Of a stretch of 64,000 nt of DNA, positions 1 through 12,927 are shown piece after piece (within the stretch, counting starts at the first letter, position 1; every line of letters begins with the position of its first letter). Position numbers and translations under genes: made by a program. The DNA lies in contig VZRS01001723.1 in assembly GCA_013398055.1 (NCBI GenBank), forward strand, positions 1 to 64,000. The letters run 5' to 3'. The notes beneath the pieces are model-generated. The model made no database searches and was not told the origin of the DNA. It saw only the letters and a list, made by a program, of their open reading frames with translations. The DNA is from Ifrita kowaldi. Lineage: Eukaryota > Chordata > Aves > Passeriformes > Cinclosomatidae.

Positions 1-3000
1 TTTAGCCAAACCGGCACAGCATGGTTTATATGATAGCATTTAGTTTCGTTTATATCTCAGTTCTTCAAATTCAGATATTTTTGACAATAACTAATTGGAA
101 TACTAAGTCTGAAATGACTGATCTGGTTAGATAAGTCAAAACAAGAGACAGGTATTGTAGAATTATGCTGTATGTACATGTAATGCTATTTTTTGTCTTG
201 TTCATGGTTCAGTTTTCAATTAAATACCCATTAAAAAAGGTAGTTAAACTGTGCAGAAACAAATATCAGGGGTCATGTCTTTAATGGTTGTTTTCCCACT
301 TTAATATCTATAAATACAAATTTTGTTTTCTTAGCAAAATACACAGGGTTTTTTTTATTTTAAAGCTTTCCCTTTCTTCATTTCAAGAATACGTCCCCAT
401 TTGTTTTGGTTTTATAAGCATGTTATAGTCTTAATTTGTAAATCAAATCATCCTGTTTATTTTGAAACACCTTCCCCAAGTGTAGTTCCAATGTTCTGGC
501 CCTTGTATCATTGATGTTTAGGGCAGTGGGAATGGGGCAGCATTGCTGCTGCTCCTTGGTTCTTAAAGTTCATGTCATCTGCTTAAAAATCAACTTTCAT
601 GGTGCACAAGGAATGAGGGCATTTGTCGCAAAACTTTGTAATGTTATTTTTAGATATTCTTCATTTCAATATGTGTTGCTTTTAATATTCTCCTTTTTGG
701 TCAAATGATGAGGAAACAGCTACGCTGCTGTGTTATCACTATCAATACCTTAGGAGCGTTTGTAATCAATTAAAATATGCAAAATTGAGAAATAAATTTT
801 CATTAAAAACTCATTTTATTTAGCTGATGTGAAGTTTGATAAAGGTTTTGAATCTGTGAACTAGCATTCATATTAATGCACCAACATCTATACTGTGCTG
901 CAGATTTCTTTCTGATATTGCCTTCAAAATGAGTATTGTGTCTCCTTATATTTCCCTGCTTCCTGCTGGATATTTTTTGGTTTGCCAGAAGGTGTTTAAT
1001 TACAGACTAAACCTATGCAAATATTTGATTCAAACTGACAAATGTTATTCTGATTTTTGGATATTCTAATCCTTTGTGATGTTTTTACTTATATGGATTG
1101 TAATTGCCTATTTTAGTAATTTAAAAATATTTAGATACTTTCCACTTATATTTCAGGATCGTCTGATAAATTTTTTGTGTGATGCAGTCTGCATTCCTCA
1201 CTGTTGCTGGTGTGGCTTCTCCCTTGCTCACACACATGTTGCGTGCACGTTTGTATTTTTATACATGTGACTATTTGCCTATGTACCTGACTCTCTCTCG
1301 TCTGTCTTGGAAAGTAACTTGGGAACATGCAGTCATCAATATGTACAAAAATTTTTTTATTAATTCTAGAGTCCTGACTGCTGCTGCTTTGTCAGAATCT
1401 GTTGATTTGTTGTAAAATAAAAAAGCAGATTTAATTATGGGAGTTGGAAGGAGTATTACTTGAGAGGAAGAAGCATTCTGGTGCATAATTGATGCTAACG
1501 CAGGTATTTTCTGTACAACTTTTGACAAAATGATTCCTGCCTTGACACCTGGCGGATGCATTTTTGTTTGTGTGTTGAGGGGAAGAACTGTAGGGTCATT
1601 GTTTATCTGCAGCTGGTCGGGGGATTGCAGCCATTTATTTCCTAATGGTGGTTTTATTACCTTGTTGTTTGTAAGTTTCACTGTTCCTATCTTCTCCCAT
1701 CCTCTGTTTGAGGTGGAAGTGAGGAAAGTTCCTGCTAACAGACAGTCAAAGCGTATGTCATGTCATGGCCCACTGGGGTTACCTGGTTCTCAAGCCTCAG
1801 TAAGGCCTTCAAGTTCCTCTCTTGATACTTAGTCTGGCATTTAGTTATTTAAGAGTCTGACTTGTATCTTAAATCTCTATGAAATGAGATTTGTTGGAAA
1901 ACACGCACAGCTTGAACTTCAGTTGAAAGCCTGCATTTATGGAACACATTCCCTTTCATGGTCACCCACAGAGAAAACATCTAGAAATGCTTTGCAGATG
2001 ATTGATTTGCTTAATCCTTTTTCAAGTTATGTTTTGGATCTCAGTGTTTAAGAACTAATTTTGTAATGCAGTTTTGGTGATAACTGTGTTATTTATACCT
2101 GCAGAAATACGAATTCTATTTCTTGTGTTATCCCAGACCTTTTCTGACTGTAGTTAAATTCACTGTATGTTATATCCCTTCCACAGAAAGTCAAGTGCAA
2201 GTAGTTTCCATATTTGCTTTCATCATAGGTATTATGGCATACAGGAGTGAATCAGTTCTACATTTGACCAGTAACTCAGTAACCAGCACTGAATCACTTT
2301 GTTAAATAAAATCCTGACCTTTAAAAGGTCTCATCAAATGTGATGTGTTTTGTGCATTGAGCGCATGTCTCCCCTCCAAGTATGGCAGTTGGAATGGCAA
2401 ACTGATAGATGTTCTGGACAAGGTACAGATCATATTGATTTACTTACCGTACAGTTACTTTGAGCACTTTTGCAAAGGAGACTTGTGGTACTAGTGAAGG
2501 TCTTTTCTCTTGGAACATTTCCACTCCCTTAATCCTCTTTTTTTGGGGGGGGGTGGTGTTGTTATTTTTGTTTGTTTGTTTGTTTTGTGGGTTTTTTGTT
2601 TGTTTTTTTGGATGGTACTGTTGCACCATCCTACTGCACAATGAGCTCTGAATTTGTTATAAAGGTATAGTGTTCCATTAAAACTGTTGTGACTGTTTGC
2701 TTAAATCCAGTTTTGATAAAGCAGAAGATTAATTCAGTTTCTAAACCAAGTAAATCTCTACCAACCTGTCTCATTTTATCACTGAGAACTTGTGAGATTT
2801 AGTAGTTTCAGGAATCTTCCTCCGTTACTGGTACAGATCAGTGGAGCTGAAGCAACTTAATATTTATGTTGGAAGGGGGATGAAGGAATAGATTTTCCTA
2901 TGCTAAGCAACAGGGCTGGCGGCTGCCTATGAAACAATTGATTATAAGACTTTTTTTTTATTCCAGTGCTAATAAAGCACCAGGCTGCACTGGTGTATAG

Positions 3001-4457
3001 TATGCACGGACACTTCCCTCTTACTTGACTTAACAGCAGTTCCATAATTTTTAGAAAAGGATCTCTTTAATTTCTTGTAATAAGAACTTTTAGCATTTTC
3101 TCTTTCCTTTTTCTATACCATTTACAAGAAGTCTTTTTCTCTTTTATACATTGGTCTGATTCTAGGAAGATTTTGTAAATGTTCCTGATCACCAGCTTGC
3201 ACACAGAAACCAGAATTACTGATTGCTTTGGGCCAATTTATAATATGTCTCATATAACTGTACTGAATTTAGGAATTGCAATGTCACAATATAGTTCTAA
3301 TAAAAGGATGAACTGCTCTTTTTTTTTTTTCGTATTTGTCATTACCACTCAAATAACTCACTCCAAAGTGTCTGTTGGTGTGCTGCCTCATGAGTGTGTT
3401 TAATGATGACTTTCATTCAGTCTAAGCTGTCAGTAGGTCAGAGATGCCTCATATCTTGGATGGAGTTATGAAATATCCTGAGTTTATTACCCTATTAGAT
3501 TTCATTTTAAATGTCAAAGTTTCTAATTTGAACCAGGAAATTTAATTTAGGAGCATCTTCAAAGTAGCACAGAATTTTCTCCTTGAGTATCAAGTGAAAT
3601 ATCAGATAAAAATAAAAAGAACTTTGCAGCATATGATATTTAATTCTTCCTGTGTTTTAACTTCAGGTAGTTTGCAGTAGTGGCTAGAAGAAATAATAAT
3701 TTTGTGGTCATTTATGGTTTACTTTTTATGCTAAAAGCAGTTTGGAGAAAAGGCCTGTCTAACTTTAACCAAAGATACTGATGATTTTAAAAAAACAAGC
3801 CCCAACATTCTTAGCAAAGCCCACTGCAATTTTTTCTTTAGAAAATTCTGTGCTTTGCTGTCCCCTGAATGCCTCATTGTTTGCTTTGACCCAGTTTGTT
3901 CTGTGTTCTGTTCTGTGATGATAATTTAATTTTTCTCCCTTGCCAAGCTGTGGCCTGTCTGCACCTGGCCTTGGCCTCTCTGGTGGTTGGGGTGTGTTGG
4001 GTCTTCTTTGGGTCCTCTTCTCACTGCAGTGAGTGTTTTCCTAGTCAGGGGCCTGCAGCTTCAATGACCTGAATGTTTTACAGCAGGTATTGTGAGTCTA
4101 AAATTGTCCAGATGAGCATGAAGATTATCAGGTAATGATCAAAAGAAGTGTTTTTCTGAACCCTTTCAGTGTGGTTCTGTTTCTGAAGCTGAACCCACAG
4201 TTGTTCTGTCAGCTGGTTGTAAAACCGGAAGCTGAAGCTTTGATAAAGAGTCTCTTTTCTTGTTAATAAAGAAATGTCATTAATGATACCAGATATCAGA
4301 GGTACTGGCTTGTTGCTCTCTGATTAATTCCTTGTGTGGAAGTATGAGATTAACAGTGGAGGACAAAAGACATGATAAATGCGTTTAGTGATAAGGACTT
4401 AGGGTAATCAGGAAGTAGCTCGCTGGTTTGTGGAGCTTAAATGTTAAATTCCCTCAC

Positions 4458-4458
<1 letters not shown>
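1..4458. other. AT-rich non-coding stretch, no supported gene
   Basis: No open frame here has convincing coding character; the longest reading frames are about 100 codons and have no recognisable domain. A GT-rich low-complexity tract lies at 2538-2610. One splice-like pair flanks 42 open bases at 2381-2422 and is treated as a finding, not a gene. I recognise no CR1, LTR or RNA gene. It reads as intron or intergenic DNA. Confidence 0.6.
2538..2610. repeat. GT-rich low-complexity tract
   Basis: The + strand runs through T and G homopolymer blocks (a G9 run, then repeated TTTG units) with almost no A or C. Tracts of this type recur in the window at 45112-45180, and as AC-rich versions at 20768-20815 and 47981-48080. 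Overlapping open frames here are a product of the low complexity. Confidence 0.8.

Positions 4459-4523
<65 letters not shown>
4459..4523 (+). repeat. poly(A) homopolymer, 65 bases
   Basis: An uninterrupted run of 65 A follows CCCTCACC and is followed by TAGTTGTGG. No AATAAA lies just upstream and I see no target-site duplication or retrocopy body, so a processed-pseudogene origin is not supported. It is by far the longest homopolymer in the window. Its length in the assembly may not be exact, because polymerase slippage is severe in such runs. Confidence 0.95.
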
Positions 4524-4525
<2 letters not shown>

Positions 4526-7500
4526 GTTGTGGTGTTCATTTCACTATCACTAGATCACTGTTGAGTTTTGAGGATGGCTTATGTGAAGCTCAGTGAGGCA
4601 AATAGCATGTGTAATGTATCTCTCAAATAGTCATGTATCCTTTGGTATCACACAGTAATTTTAATTTCAGAAGAAAATTATAGCAGCATGGGAGAAAGTA
4701 ACTAATTTTTTTTTATAATTGTAATTAATTTTGTTTGAAACAAACCTCTTAGTGTTTGATACTTCCATCATAGTGCAGGGTAACACTCTCCAGAATCCCC
4801 CCACTACTGTAACTTTCTCTCCAGGCTAATTTATATGTTTGCATACTCACAGTCTGTACAAAGAGGTACCATTTTCAGAGATGCTGGCCTGCATCTTTAA
4901 TTGATCATCGCTGTACTTGGGCTGAGTAGCTATCCCTGAGGTCAGTAGTCTATTTTGAATGTTAGAAGTCGATACTGTATGCTAAAATCCTTATTAAAGC
5001 AGCCTTAAATTGCTTATATTAAAAAAAGAGAATGGCATTAATGGCAATAAAAACTTAGATTTAATCATCACATTTTCGTGATTTGAACTTCAAAAGTTTT
5101 GATGATGTCCTACATTTATTTAGAATGTAAGTCACAGTTATCCAGTCACTTAGATATTAGCCATATAAGCTGAATCTGTTCCTCTGAAAAACTTTTCAAA
5201 AAGTACTTTTTTCTTGTGACCCCACAGAAAAGAGACGCTTGGTTTTGTTCTACAATGTGAACAAGAATGCAACCTATCTTAAATTCAGGTATTGGTGTAA
5301 GAAGAGTTAATATTGGGAAATTGAATTGCTTTCATGTGCTCTAAATGTAGGTTTCAAGACAGTTAATTTCAGAACAGCTTATCTCAGCAGATGTGTGGAA
5401 TTTAAAATAGATCTCATCTTCACTATGAGCCTTAATATACAATTATATAAAAATTCTAGGAATGTCAAGTAGGGAAAAATTCTTAATGCAAATCAATAAC
5501 AATTTGGCCATATTGCCAGATAAGTTGTATTCTGTGGTTTGTAATTTTTCAATGAATAGACAATAATGTTTTACATAAGCGTTGTAATTTCTTTTTGTAT
5601 TGATTAGTCTTGATAGTTCCTTCCAGTTATTAGCATGACTATTATTTGTTTGACACTACCACCTAGCGAATGTGGCTCTTGTCATAAGCTGCAGTGCAAC
5701 TTCGTGCTCACACATAAAAGATACCTTGCCAGTAATACCAAAAGCAGGACAAAATATTATCTCCCTTTTACAGATGGTCTGCTTAATGTGAGTACTTACC
5801 TTGGCTTCTGGGCAGAATTGTACAATGCATGCTGGAAACTTTGCTGCCACAACCACATTGTCACTGGTTCTTTCAGTGGTAAAATTGAAGCCATTTGGAT
5901 TCTTGGTTTATAAGCTGCAAAAACAGCTCTTGCTTTGAGCTGTAAGGTGGTGTGTACAGTGCACCTCAATGGGGTGGCAGGTTCTGTCATCAGTACTCTG
6001 TTATTCAGAGCTAATAACAAAAGAATCTTCCAAAGCTGTGTTTATTTCATCCTCCATTCGAAACAGCCCAGTTTCTTGGATAGTTAGAGCCTTAGTGGGA
6101 GGCTCATGTATTCTGGGTATTATGTATTAAGGTCCATAAAACTGTTGAGTGGAGAAATCAAGTTGCTGCAGAAGCTGGAGTCCCTGCAGTTGGAGCAGCT
6201 CATCCTTCCATCTTATGCTTCTCTCTGTTGTTTCTTTGCCAGAGGATCTGGGAATCTCATTGCTGCTCTCTTCATTCAGGCCCAGAGGTCCCTCTTCTGC
6301 TTATGAGTTGGTGGTAGTTTCCAGAGTGNNNNTTGAGCTTGCTGGTGTATTTTTCAGTCGCTCTTCACTGCCCTTGTGCATTGCTGGGTTCTTTACTCAA
6401 GCGCAGATTCACACGGATAAAAGACAGACTGCAAAGAATGTTCTGGTCATCCTGACCACTCTTGTGATCCCCTGAATTTTATTGATGCAAATTATTGTAT
6501 CCTGATATTGAAGGGCATGTAGCATGTGCTAGGTCAAACGAGAGGTTCATTTGGTTTGCTCAATTTGTGTATTTTTAATATTGTTTTATACAAGTACAGT
6601 TGAGTGAGCACATATACTCTTAGGGGTGACACGAATTAATTCCACTCCCATCATGGAATCTCTTCGTGGATTTATTGCAAATTGCTGCAGCTGTGAGTGA
6701 TTCCATGCTCTCATGAGAAGTATGAGATTAAATTCTGTCACTACTGTACTGTTTTTAATTAATTTAACCTCCGAACTAATCATTACCCAGTGTCAGTTTC
6801 TGTCTCTTTGGTCAGTAGATAAATTAGTTAATGGCAGATTAATTAGTTAATGCAGTTAGTGTTTCAAAGCTCCATAAAAGGGATAAGAATGACTTGTGCA
6901 GATTCTGTAAACGTTGCAGAAGTAGGGGTTCATGTCTTTAACTGGAAAAACAGAAGTTGCATTTTTGTATTAGTTGCTTGACTACTACTGTTGAATTGAC
7001 TATGGAACATGCTCAGCTACAAAGCAAGAGTGGAAGCTGAAATACTGTAGTGCCAATTGCACTAGATCCTGAAGTGATGTTTTTGTAATAACTTGGAGAA
7101 TAACAAAAGCAAACAGGAATAACTCTGACAGAGCTGAAAAGAATTGAACTGTGCTGTATGCTGAGGAGTGGGCATTCTTTTTTTTTTTTTTTGGGCAGGA
7201 ATTAAGTTGTCTCAAAAATAAACATAAATTTTTTGAGTTTTTTGAAAGAGCCTGAAGACCTTAACATTATCTCATTGCTTAGTTTGGTCTGTGCATTCTT
7301 ACTGAACAATGTCTTTACGTGGTAAATAACAGGAAACAAATTCAGTAAACAGAGAATTGTTGCACTTTTACTGTTTCAATGTAGAATGCTCATGCATTTG
7401 GGTTTCCTGGGAGATAAGCCTTACAAGGAAGGCTTAAATACGCAGCAGAGCAGTGACCCTTGAAAAGCGCTGTTACCTCAGTTGGTGATGTCTTTGCGTC

Positions 7501-7784
7501 ATGCTCAAATCCTGGCCCTCAGCTTTGCGAAAGTGAGAAGCTGGAGCTCATTGCAGTGTCTGACACTGAAAAAGACAGAGGGGAGTGCTGGGGTACAGCC
7601 AGTTACCACAATCCCATTTAGCAGTATCTGTATTCTGAAGAAAGATACTTGTAACTCAGTACTGGTAGAACACAGGGGGTTAAGACAGAGCTGTGTCTGC
7701 TCAGGGGCTTGGGGAGATCACCAAGCACAGGTCAGATGGATGCAAACCCCTCTGGTTTTGGCAAGTTGAGTATATTTGAAATAA
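4524..7784. other. AT-rich non-coding stretch with a small gap
   Basis: No gene is supported. A T-rich run lies near 7179-7192 and an imperfect tandem of about 20 bp (AATTAGTTAATG core) at 6822-6857. A minus-strand splice-like pair encloses 70 open bases at 5800-5869 and is given as a finding. The 4-base gap at 6329-6332 breaks any frame through that point. I recognise no transposable element. Confidence 0.55.
6329..6332. other. sequence gap (NNNN)
   Basis: Four undetermined bases sit between CCAGAGTG and TTGAGCTTGC. The true gap length is unknown, so frames reading through it are unreliable. Confidence 0.99.
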
Positions 7785-7839
7785 ATGGCTTCTCGTCTCC
7801 TTCCAAACAGGTGGAACCCCGGTCTCTCGTATCAATCAG
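7785..7839 (+). CDS. possible short coding exon, unknown gene
   Basis: I do not recognise this product. An ATG at 7785, directly preceded by an in-frame TAA, opens 18 codons reading MASRLLPNRWNPGLSYQS and runs to a CAG followed by GTAGCT, a fair splice donor. One base is left over, which would complete a GAT codon with the candidate terminal exon at 12830. Alternatively a good acceptor (CTCCTTCCAAACAG, ending at 7810) would make a 29-nt internal exon, 7811-7839, in the same frame. Joined to the 12830 exon, the ATG version gives a 50-residue peptide. The phase match has about a one-in-three chance of arising by luck, and no domain or conservation can be seen, so this is a hypothesis only. Confidence 0.15.
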
Positions 7840-10800
7840 GTAGCTTCTGCCTTCTGTAGGGGCTAGCACCTACGGGTTATTACATGGACAAGTTGGATTT
7901 CTGGATCCTTCCAAAGAAGCCAAGATTGAGTCTGAGTGTCTCCGGTGATAACAATTACTACTGAATTGGACTTGGGAAATGTTTGCCTGCAATTTTCCAC
8001 TAAATGAATCAGTGTAATAGTTGGAAAAATTGCATGTTGCTATACCAAAATTAATTTTAAATCTCATTAATTAGTTGAACTAGTCTGGCAGTCAGATGTA
8101 CACCTTGCCCTCTGTATTTTGTGAATACTGTCAGTTGCCATAAGACTTCAACACTTGAATTTGATTAAAAGATGTTTTAAATTGGATTTACTGCCTTTAA
8201 TATAGATACTGGCTCAATAGGGAGGATGCAATGCATGTTTTGCAAGTTTAATGAACCATTTCAAATGACACTTTGTTATTAGTTTCAAAAGTGGCATTGT
8301 GTTTTGTCATGATTTTTTCTAAATCAAGTGTAAATGGGAAAAGCAGTGGAAGTTATCCTGGAAGTGCTCAGATAGGAGACAGCAAAAACTGTTTAAACTA
8401 TTAATACTTAGCAAGTGGAATTATTTAGTGAGTGGTTGAATTCTTGCCAGTTAAATGGGTGTCAGAACAGATAATTGTTAATGTGATTGGAAAAGAGGTA
8501 ATTTCTTCAAAATACAGGGGCTTATATGAAACAATTGCATATACAAAAGTCAGTAGCAGCTTTGGAAAATGTCTCCTGTTACACTGCATTTGATTGAACA
8601 GGTTTAGTGTTTGTCACTATTTAGAGCTCCAGACTTGAACTTACTCTAATTTTTAGGAAAGACTTTCTAGCTTCAGGAGGGCATAAGCTAGGCAAAGTCT
8701 TCTCTCAATACATTATTTGTGTGAGTGCTTTGCATGTTCTAGGAGAGTTTAGTGAGGATTTACGCCCTGTTGGGTGTATATGAGGCTAATTCTACTGTAG
8801 TTTGTGTTTAATATTTCATGGCATACTCTTTGTGTCTCGGGTCAGTATGTATAATTCGAAGGCTAATATACTTGCTCAGTGCTTACAGGAATCTACTCTT
8901 TGAAACTTGAACTGGTTTTTTTGGTATTGTTTTGGGGTTTTTTTTTACTGGTTGCCCCCATCCCCCCATGTTACCTGCCCTTTAAGAAATACTCCTGTGA
9001 TGACTCAGGTGTACTTTGAATTTTATTGGTGTTTCTTGTGTTTCATGCTTAATCTTTTCAAATGCAATTATCCATGTGATGTATTACAAGTTTCTGGGGA
9101 GAACAGAACATTATAGTTTCTACATGAATAGCTTGTAAGAAAATGACTAAGTGGACCTGTTTATAGACCTAATGCACTGGGATTCAACTCTAAAAAGAAT
9201 ATAAGAACAATGGGCCCTGGTTAACATTCTGTGGAAGCCGGCTGCTTTGATGTATGTATTTGTAGATGTCTACAGAATACAGACAATCAGTATTCGAGGT
9301 GTGCAAATTAAAGATCTGCTTGACCAGTCATAATTACAGCACTGTAAGGGCAGAATGGCACTGAGAAGTAATAAAATGGTCTTTAATCTCTTACACTGTA
9401 AATTATAATTTGTTTGTGGTTAAGAGAAAATGTTTTGGTGGCTACAGTATCCCATTCATGTGGCTACTGGGTGGGGGGGGCGGGTTTCTTACCTTACAGA
9501 TGTTACTTTGAGCTAGTAAGCAGGTATTGCTCAGGAATTTCCTCAAAGAGGAAAAGCCACTAAAAGTGTGCTTTATTTCTTGATTAAAGGTTCATCTATT
9601 ACTGGGGTTTGACTGTTACTCTGACTTCATTCTTTTAGTATTGAAAGACAGTGGGAGTTTATTTTAGGATGTTTTAGCTGCTTGCATTTTATTGAGATAC
9701 TATGATATCTTACTTAGCATTTTGAAATTAAACGTGTCTGTCTTTTGGTTTGTGGAAAGTATCTCCATTTGATTGTTGTGTCAGTTTTACCCAATTATTT
9801 GTCAGGGTTTTTAGGTGCAGTATCTTTACTGTGTTTTCTAACACTGCTTTTCCATTTAGTTTTTATACCCCCTCTAAATTTTTATTAATTATACTGAATA
9901 GAAATACCAGTGTTTCTTGTACCTAGGCTCTCTATTATATCAGCAGAAAGCATAAAACATCAGATTAAATGTTCAGAAGAAAGAAGAACAGGCTGAAGTC
10001 CTGCACTGCACACTGTGCTGGAGAAAATGTGCTATGAATGCAATGTGTAGAAAAGGTCCTGGTAAATCCCACAGAGAAGGCTGGCATTGCTGGGGCTTGT
10101 TCCCAGGGACAGGTGCTCTGGCTGTTGGTGCACATACAGAATTGTTGTACTGAGCACGCTCTGTATTCACTGCTTGTACCAGTTGTTTCTCCTGCTTTGA
10201 GCTGAGATCCAGCCTTATGAAACTATTCTCAGGCTATCTGGACCACTTCCGTAGCTCAGCAGGAGTAGGAGCCATAATTTCCACTACAGTTGAGTACAAG
10301 TAAAGTTAAGTGGAAAAGATGGTCTATCCAGAAGGCTGCAAGAGTTAATTGCACATATCTGATAACACAATTCAGTAATTTGAGTCTGCTGGGTGCTCTA
10401 GTTACTATTACTATTTTCTCTCTGATTATGAGAATAAATAGTTCTTTTGATGACTGTTCTGTGAACACTTGAACAATAATTTTGTCTTGAAGAATATTTT
10501 CAGCAGCTACCTGCATTTATAAGAATTGCGGTAATACAAATTACCTTATTACATACCAAAAGACTGAAGTATTTATGAAAAGAATAAAGTTCATGAGGTC
10601 TTAATAGCTGCACTTTAATTGCATTGATAGTAAATGAGGAATATTCTGAATTTGGAGTTAGAAACTTGGCAAGATTGGGAATTGCTGGTACATTTTTTCT
10701 TCTCTCACATGAAGAATGACTTTTTGATTAGTTTGCTTCATTTCTACCTTGGCCAAATACAGTGAAAATTGGGATATGATGCGAAGCATCTTTGTTGTAG

Positions 10801-12829
10801 GTTTGTAGTTCAGGCTATTAGATAAATATAAGCTGTATTTAAAACCTCATATAGTTTTAGTAACTTTCCCAGTAATGTTAGCAGAATTGTCTCAACCTTT
10901 GCTGTGTTGTTTAAAGGGCTGACACGAAAGGAAGCCTGAACTACATCAAATACAGATTTTTTTTTTCTATACAAACCTGCCATTCTCTTGTTTCTATACT
11001 TTGATCATTGTAGTCATGTAGTTTCAAGCATATTCCTTTCATTGACTTATTTTTCTTTCAGCTAGAGTTAGTCTTGTTGCACCAGTGCTATTCAGGGAAA
11101 GATGAATTGATAGTAACTCTGCTGTGTCTCTCTCGTCACCACACCAAAGTACTTTAGACCTTCCTAATCTTTCCCTGCGTGATTAAAACTTTGACCTCCT
11201 TTGCTGTTGCCCTGATACCAGTGCAGCTGCCTCACCCATGGTTCTTGTTATCTCATTACTAACATTACATTACTTATTTTGGCTAACTTGAAAAATCTGC
11301 TGAAATAAATTTCCAGTGATAACTGGCAGGAGAGGCAGCACTGTTGCACAACAAGTGCTTGAGAATCATTTAAAACAAACACACATCTGTCTTCTATTTA
11401 AGTGACAGTGTGTTTCTGTGATTCTTAGTGTCTTTCTTCATCTGAAGCAGGCACCTGCAGAGCAAGGAGTAGTTAAAATGGAATAGATGTTTTAAATTGG
11501 AGAGAAGCATTTACTTGCCTCTAAGTACAATTTTACAATTATGTGCACAGTTGCGTCCTCCCAGTTAATTCTCTCCAATGTACTCATTCCATCTGACAGT
11601 CTGTTGTTGTCAGATGATCTTCCTCTGTACACTGAAGCTTCTTGACACTCTGCCTTGCTGGAAGGTGTAACTCTAGCAGGAAAGCAAGATGGAAAACAAA
11701 AAACAGCAAAAAAAAAAAAAAAGCAGGATTCCCTTAGGGCAATAAGTTTTGCTTTTATGTAGCAGCCATTTTCTGACAGGATGCATAACAAGTTCCTTGT
11801 ATTTTTCCCTCGTGTGACTTACCATGTTCCACACAAGGCATACAGAGATGTTTGTGCCTTTTTTCTATTTCATTCAAGCACTTCCTGGAGGAACAGTTCC
11901 TTTCCTCTCTATGGTTCTGCATGGCTTGTTTTGTATAGAATTACAAAGATGGGGGGGAGGTTAATGCTACTACTTTTTTCAACAGAAGCAAAATATGTGT
12001 TTTTTTAAGTACTATACTTAAGCAGGCTTGCAGGCAGGATGAGAGAATGTAAGTAAATACAGCTCTTACAGGCATCTGGTTTATAGACAGTAAATATTTA
12101 TCAAGAAAGACAAAAGCCTTGACAAACTTTATATGAATATAAATAATATCCTGAAATCTGATTGCTCGTAAATGTGTACTGATCTGAAACAGTCTTCAAA
12201 ATGGTAGAAATGATTTCTTCTTGTCTTTTGTAGTGCTTATGTCTTCATCAGAATATCTCTGAATGAAATTCTCTTCACGTAGACATAATAGTAACATGGA
12301 AATCAGGAATGTCACTTGCAGGAGTGATGGACCTGCAGTGTTTTAGAAATGGATATATATAGATATATATATATATGTGTGTGTGTGTATTTAAAAAACA
12401 GATTCCCCTCAAGAGACTATCAGTAAGGATGTGATGAATTTTTTCACTTAGGGGTGGTGGTGTTTGAAAAAAGAATGGTGAAGGGGTAGTTCAAAAGGCT
12501 TTAAAATATTAGTAATTAGCTTAGAATTTTATGCTAACAAACCCTTTTAGCATGGTTCTCTTCATGTGTGAGCTTTTGTGACACAGGTACTTTTTGAATA
12601 GTATTAAAAATATGTTAGTCTAAAGACGATTTTTATGCTGTTTTTAGATAGAGCAGTGTCAGATGTCCCATATTGCTCTATCATATAGAGAACAGTAGAA
12701 CGAGCAGAGTTAGAAACTTGCCTTTTTTTTTTTTTTTAATTTAGATGGTTCTCTTTATCTTCCCAAAGGAACATGGAGAATGCTTTTTAGGCTAATGTTT
12801 CTGTGATGCTCTCATTTATGGTGTTTCAG
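7840..12829. other. AT-rich stretch, possible intron
   Basis: If the exon candidates on either side are real, this would be the intron between them. A dinucleotide microsatellite sits at 12352-12389, and G-rich runs lie near 9471-9484 and 11951-11957. T- or A-rich runs occur near 10958, 11709 and 12723. I see no coding exon, RNA gene or transposable element here. Confidence 0.5.
12352..12389. repeat. (TA)n/(TG)n dinucleotide microsatellite
   Basis: A TA-repeat block interrupted by one G passes into a TG-repeat block, a usual compound microsatellite. It is likely to vary in length between individuals. Confidence 0.9.
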
Positions 12830-12927
12830 ATGGTAAAGATGTCATTCCCATGTATGAGAGATGGATCCAGACCACTACTACTCTTCCTCCCAAAGCCAAA
12901 TTTCCCCGGACCAAAGAGGAGACGTGA
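12830..12927 (+). CDS. candidate 3'-terminal coding exon, gene not recognised
   Basis: A good acceptor (TTATGGTGTTTCAG) ends at 12829. After two bases completing a split codon, 31 codons run from 12832 to a TGA at 12925-12927. The peptide includes GKDVIPMYERWIQTT and ends PKAKFPRTKEET, which is hydrophilic and charged, with a balanced composition unlike the surrounding AT-rich frames. The exon is also richer in G and C than its flanks. A 3' UTR of about 450 bases would follow, to an AATAAA at 13377-13382. The phase-0 frame is also open but begins by chance with ATG and looks less protein-like. I do not recognise the family. The frame needs a preceding exon that leaves one base, which the candidate ending at 7839 provides. 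It could still be a chance arrangement or a non-coding terminal exon. Confidence 0.35.

Noticed and set aside
11062..11149. Plus-strand segment after TTTTCTTTCAG, open in one frame
   Set aside because: The donor (AAA|GTACTT) is weak and the phase is incompatible with the 12830 exon.
12232..12277. Plus-strand splice-like segment after CTTGTCTTTTGTAG
   Set aside because: Joining it to the 12830 exon in its only open frame gives an immediate stop.
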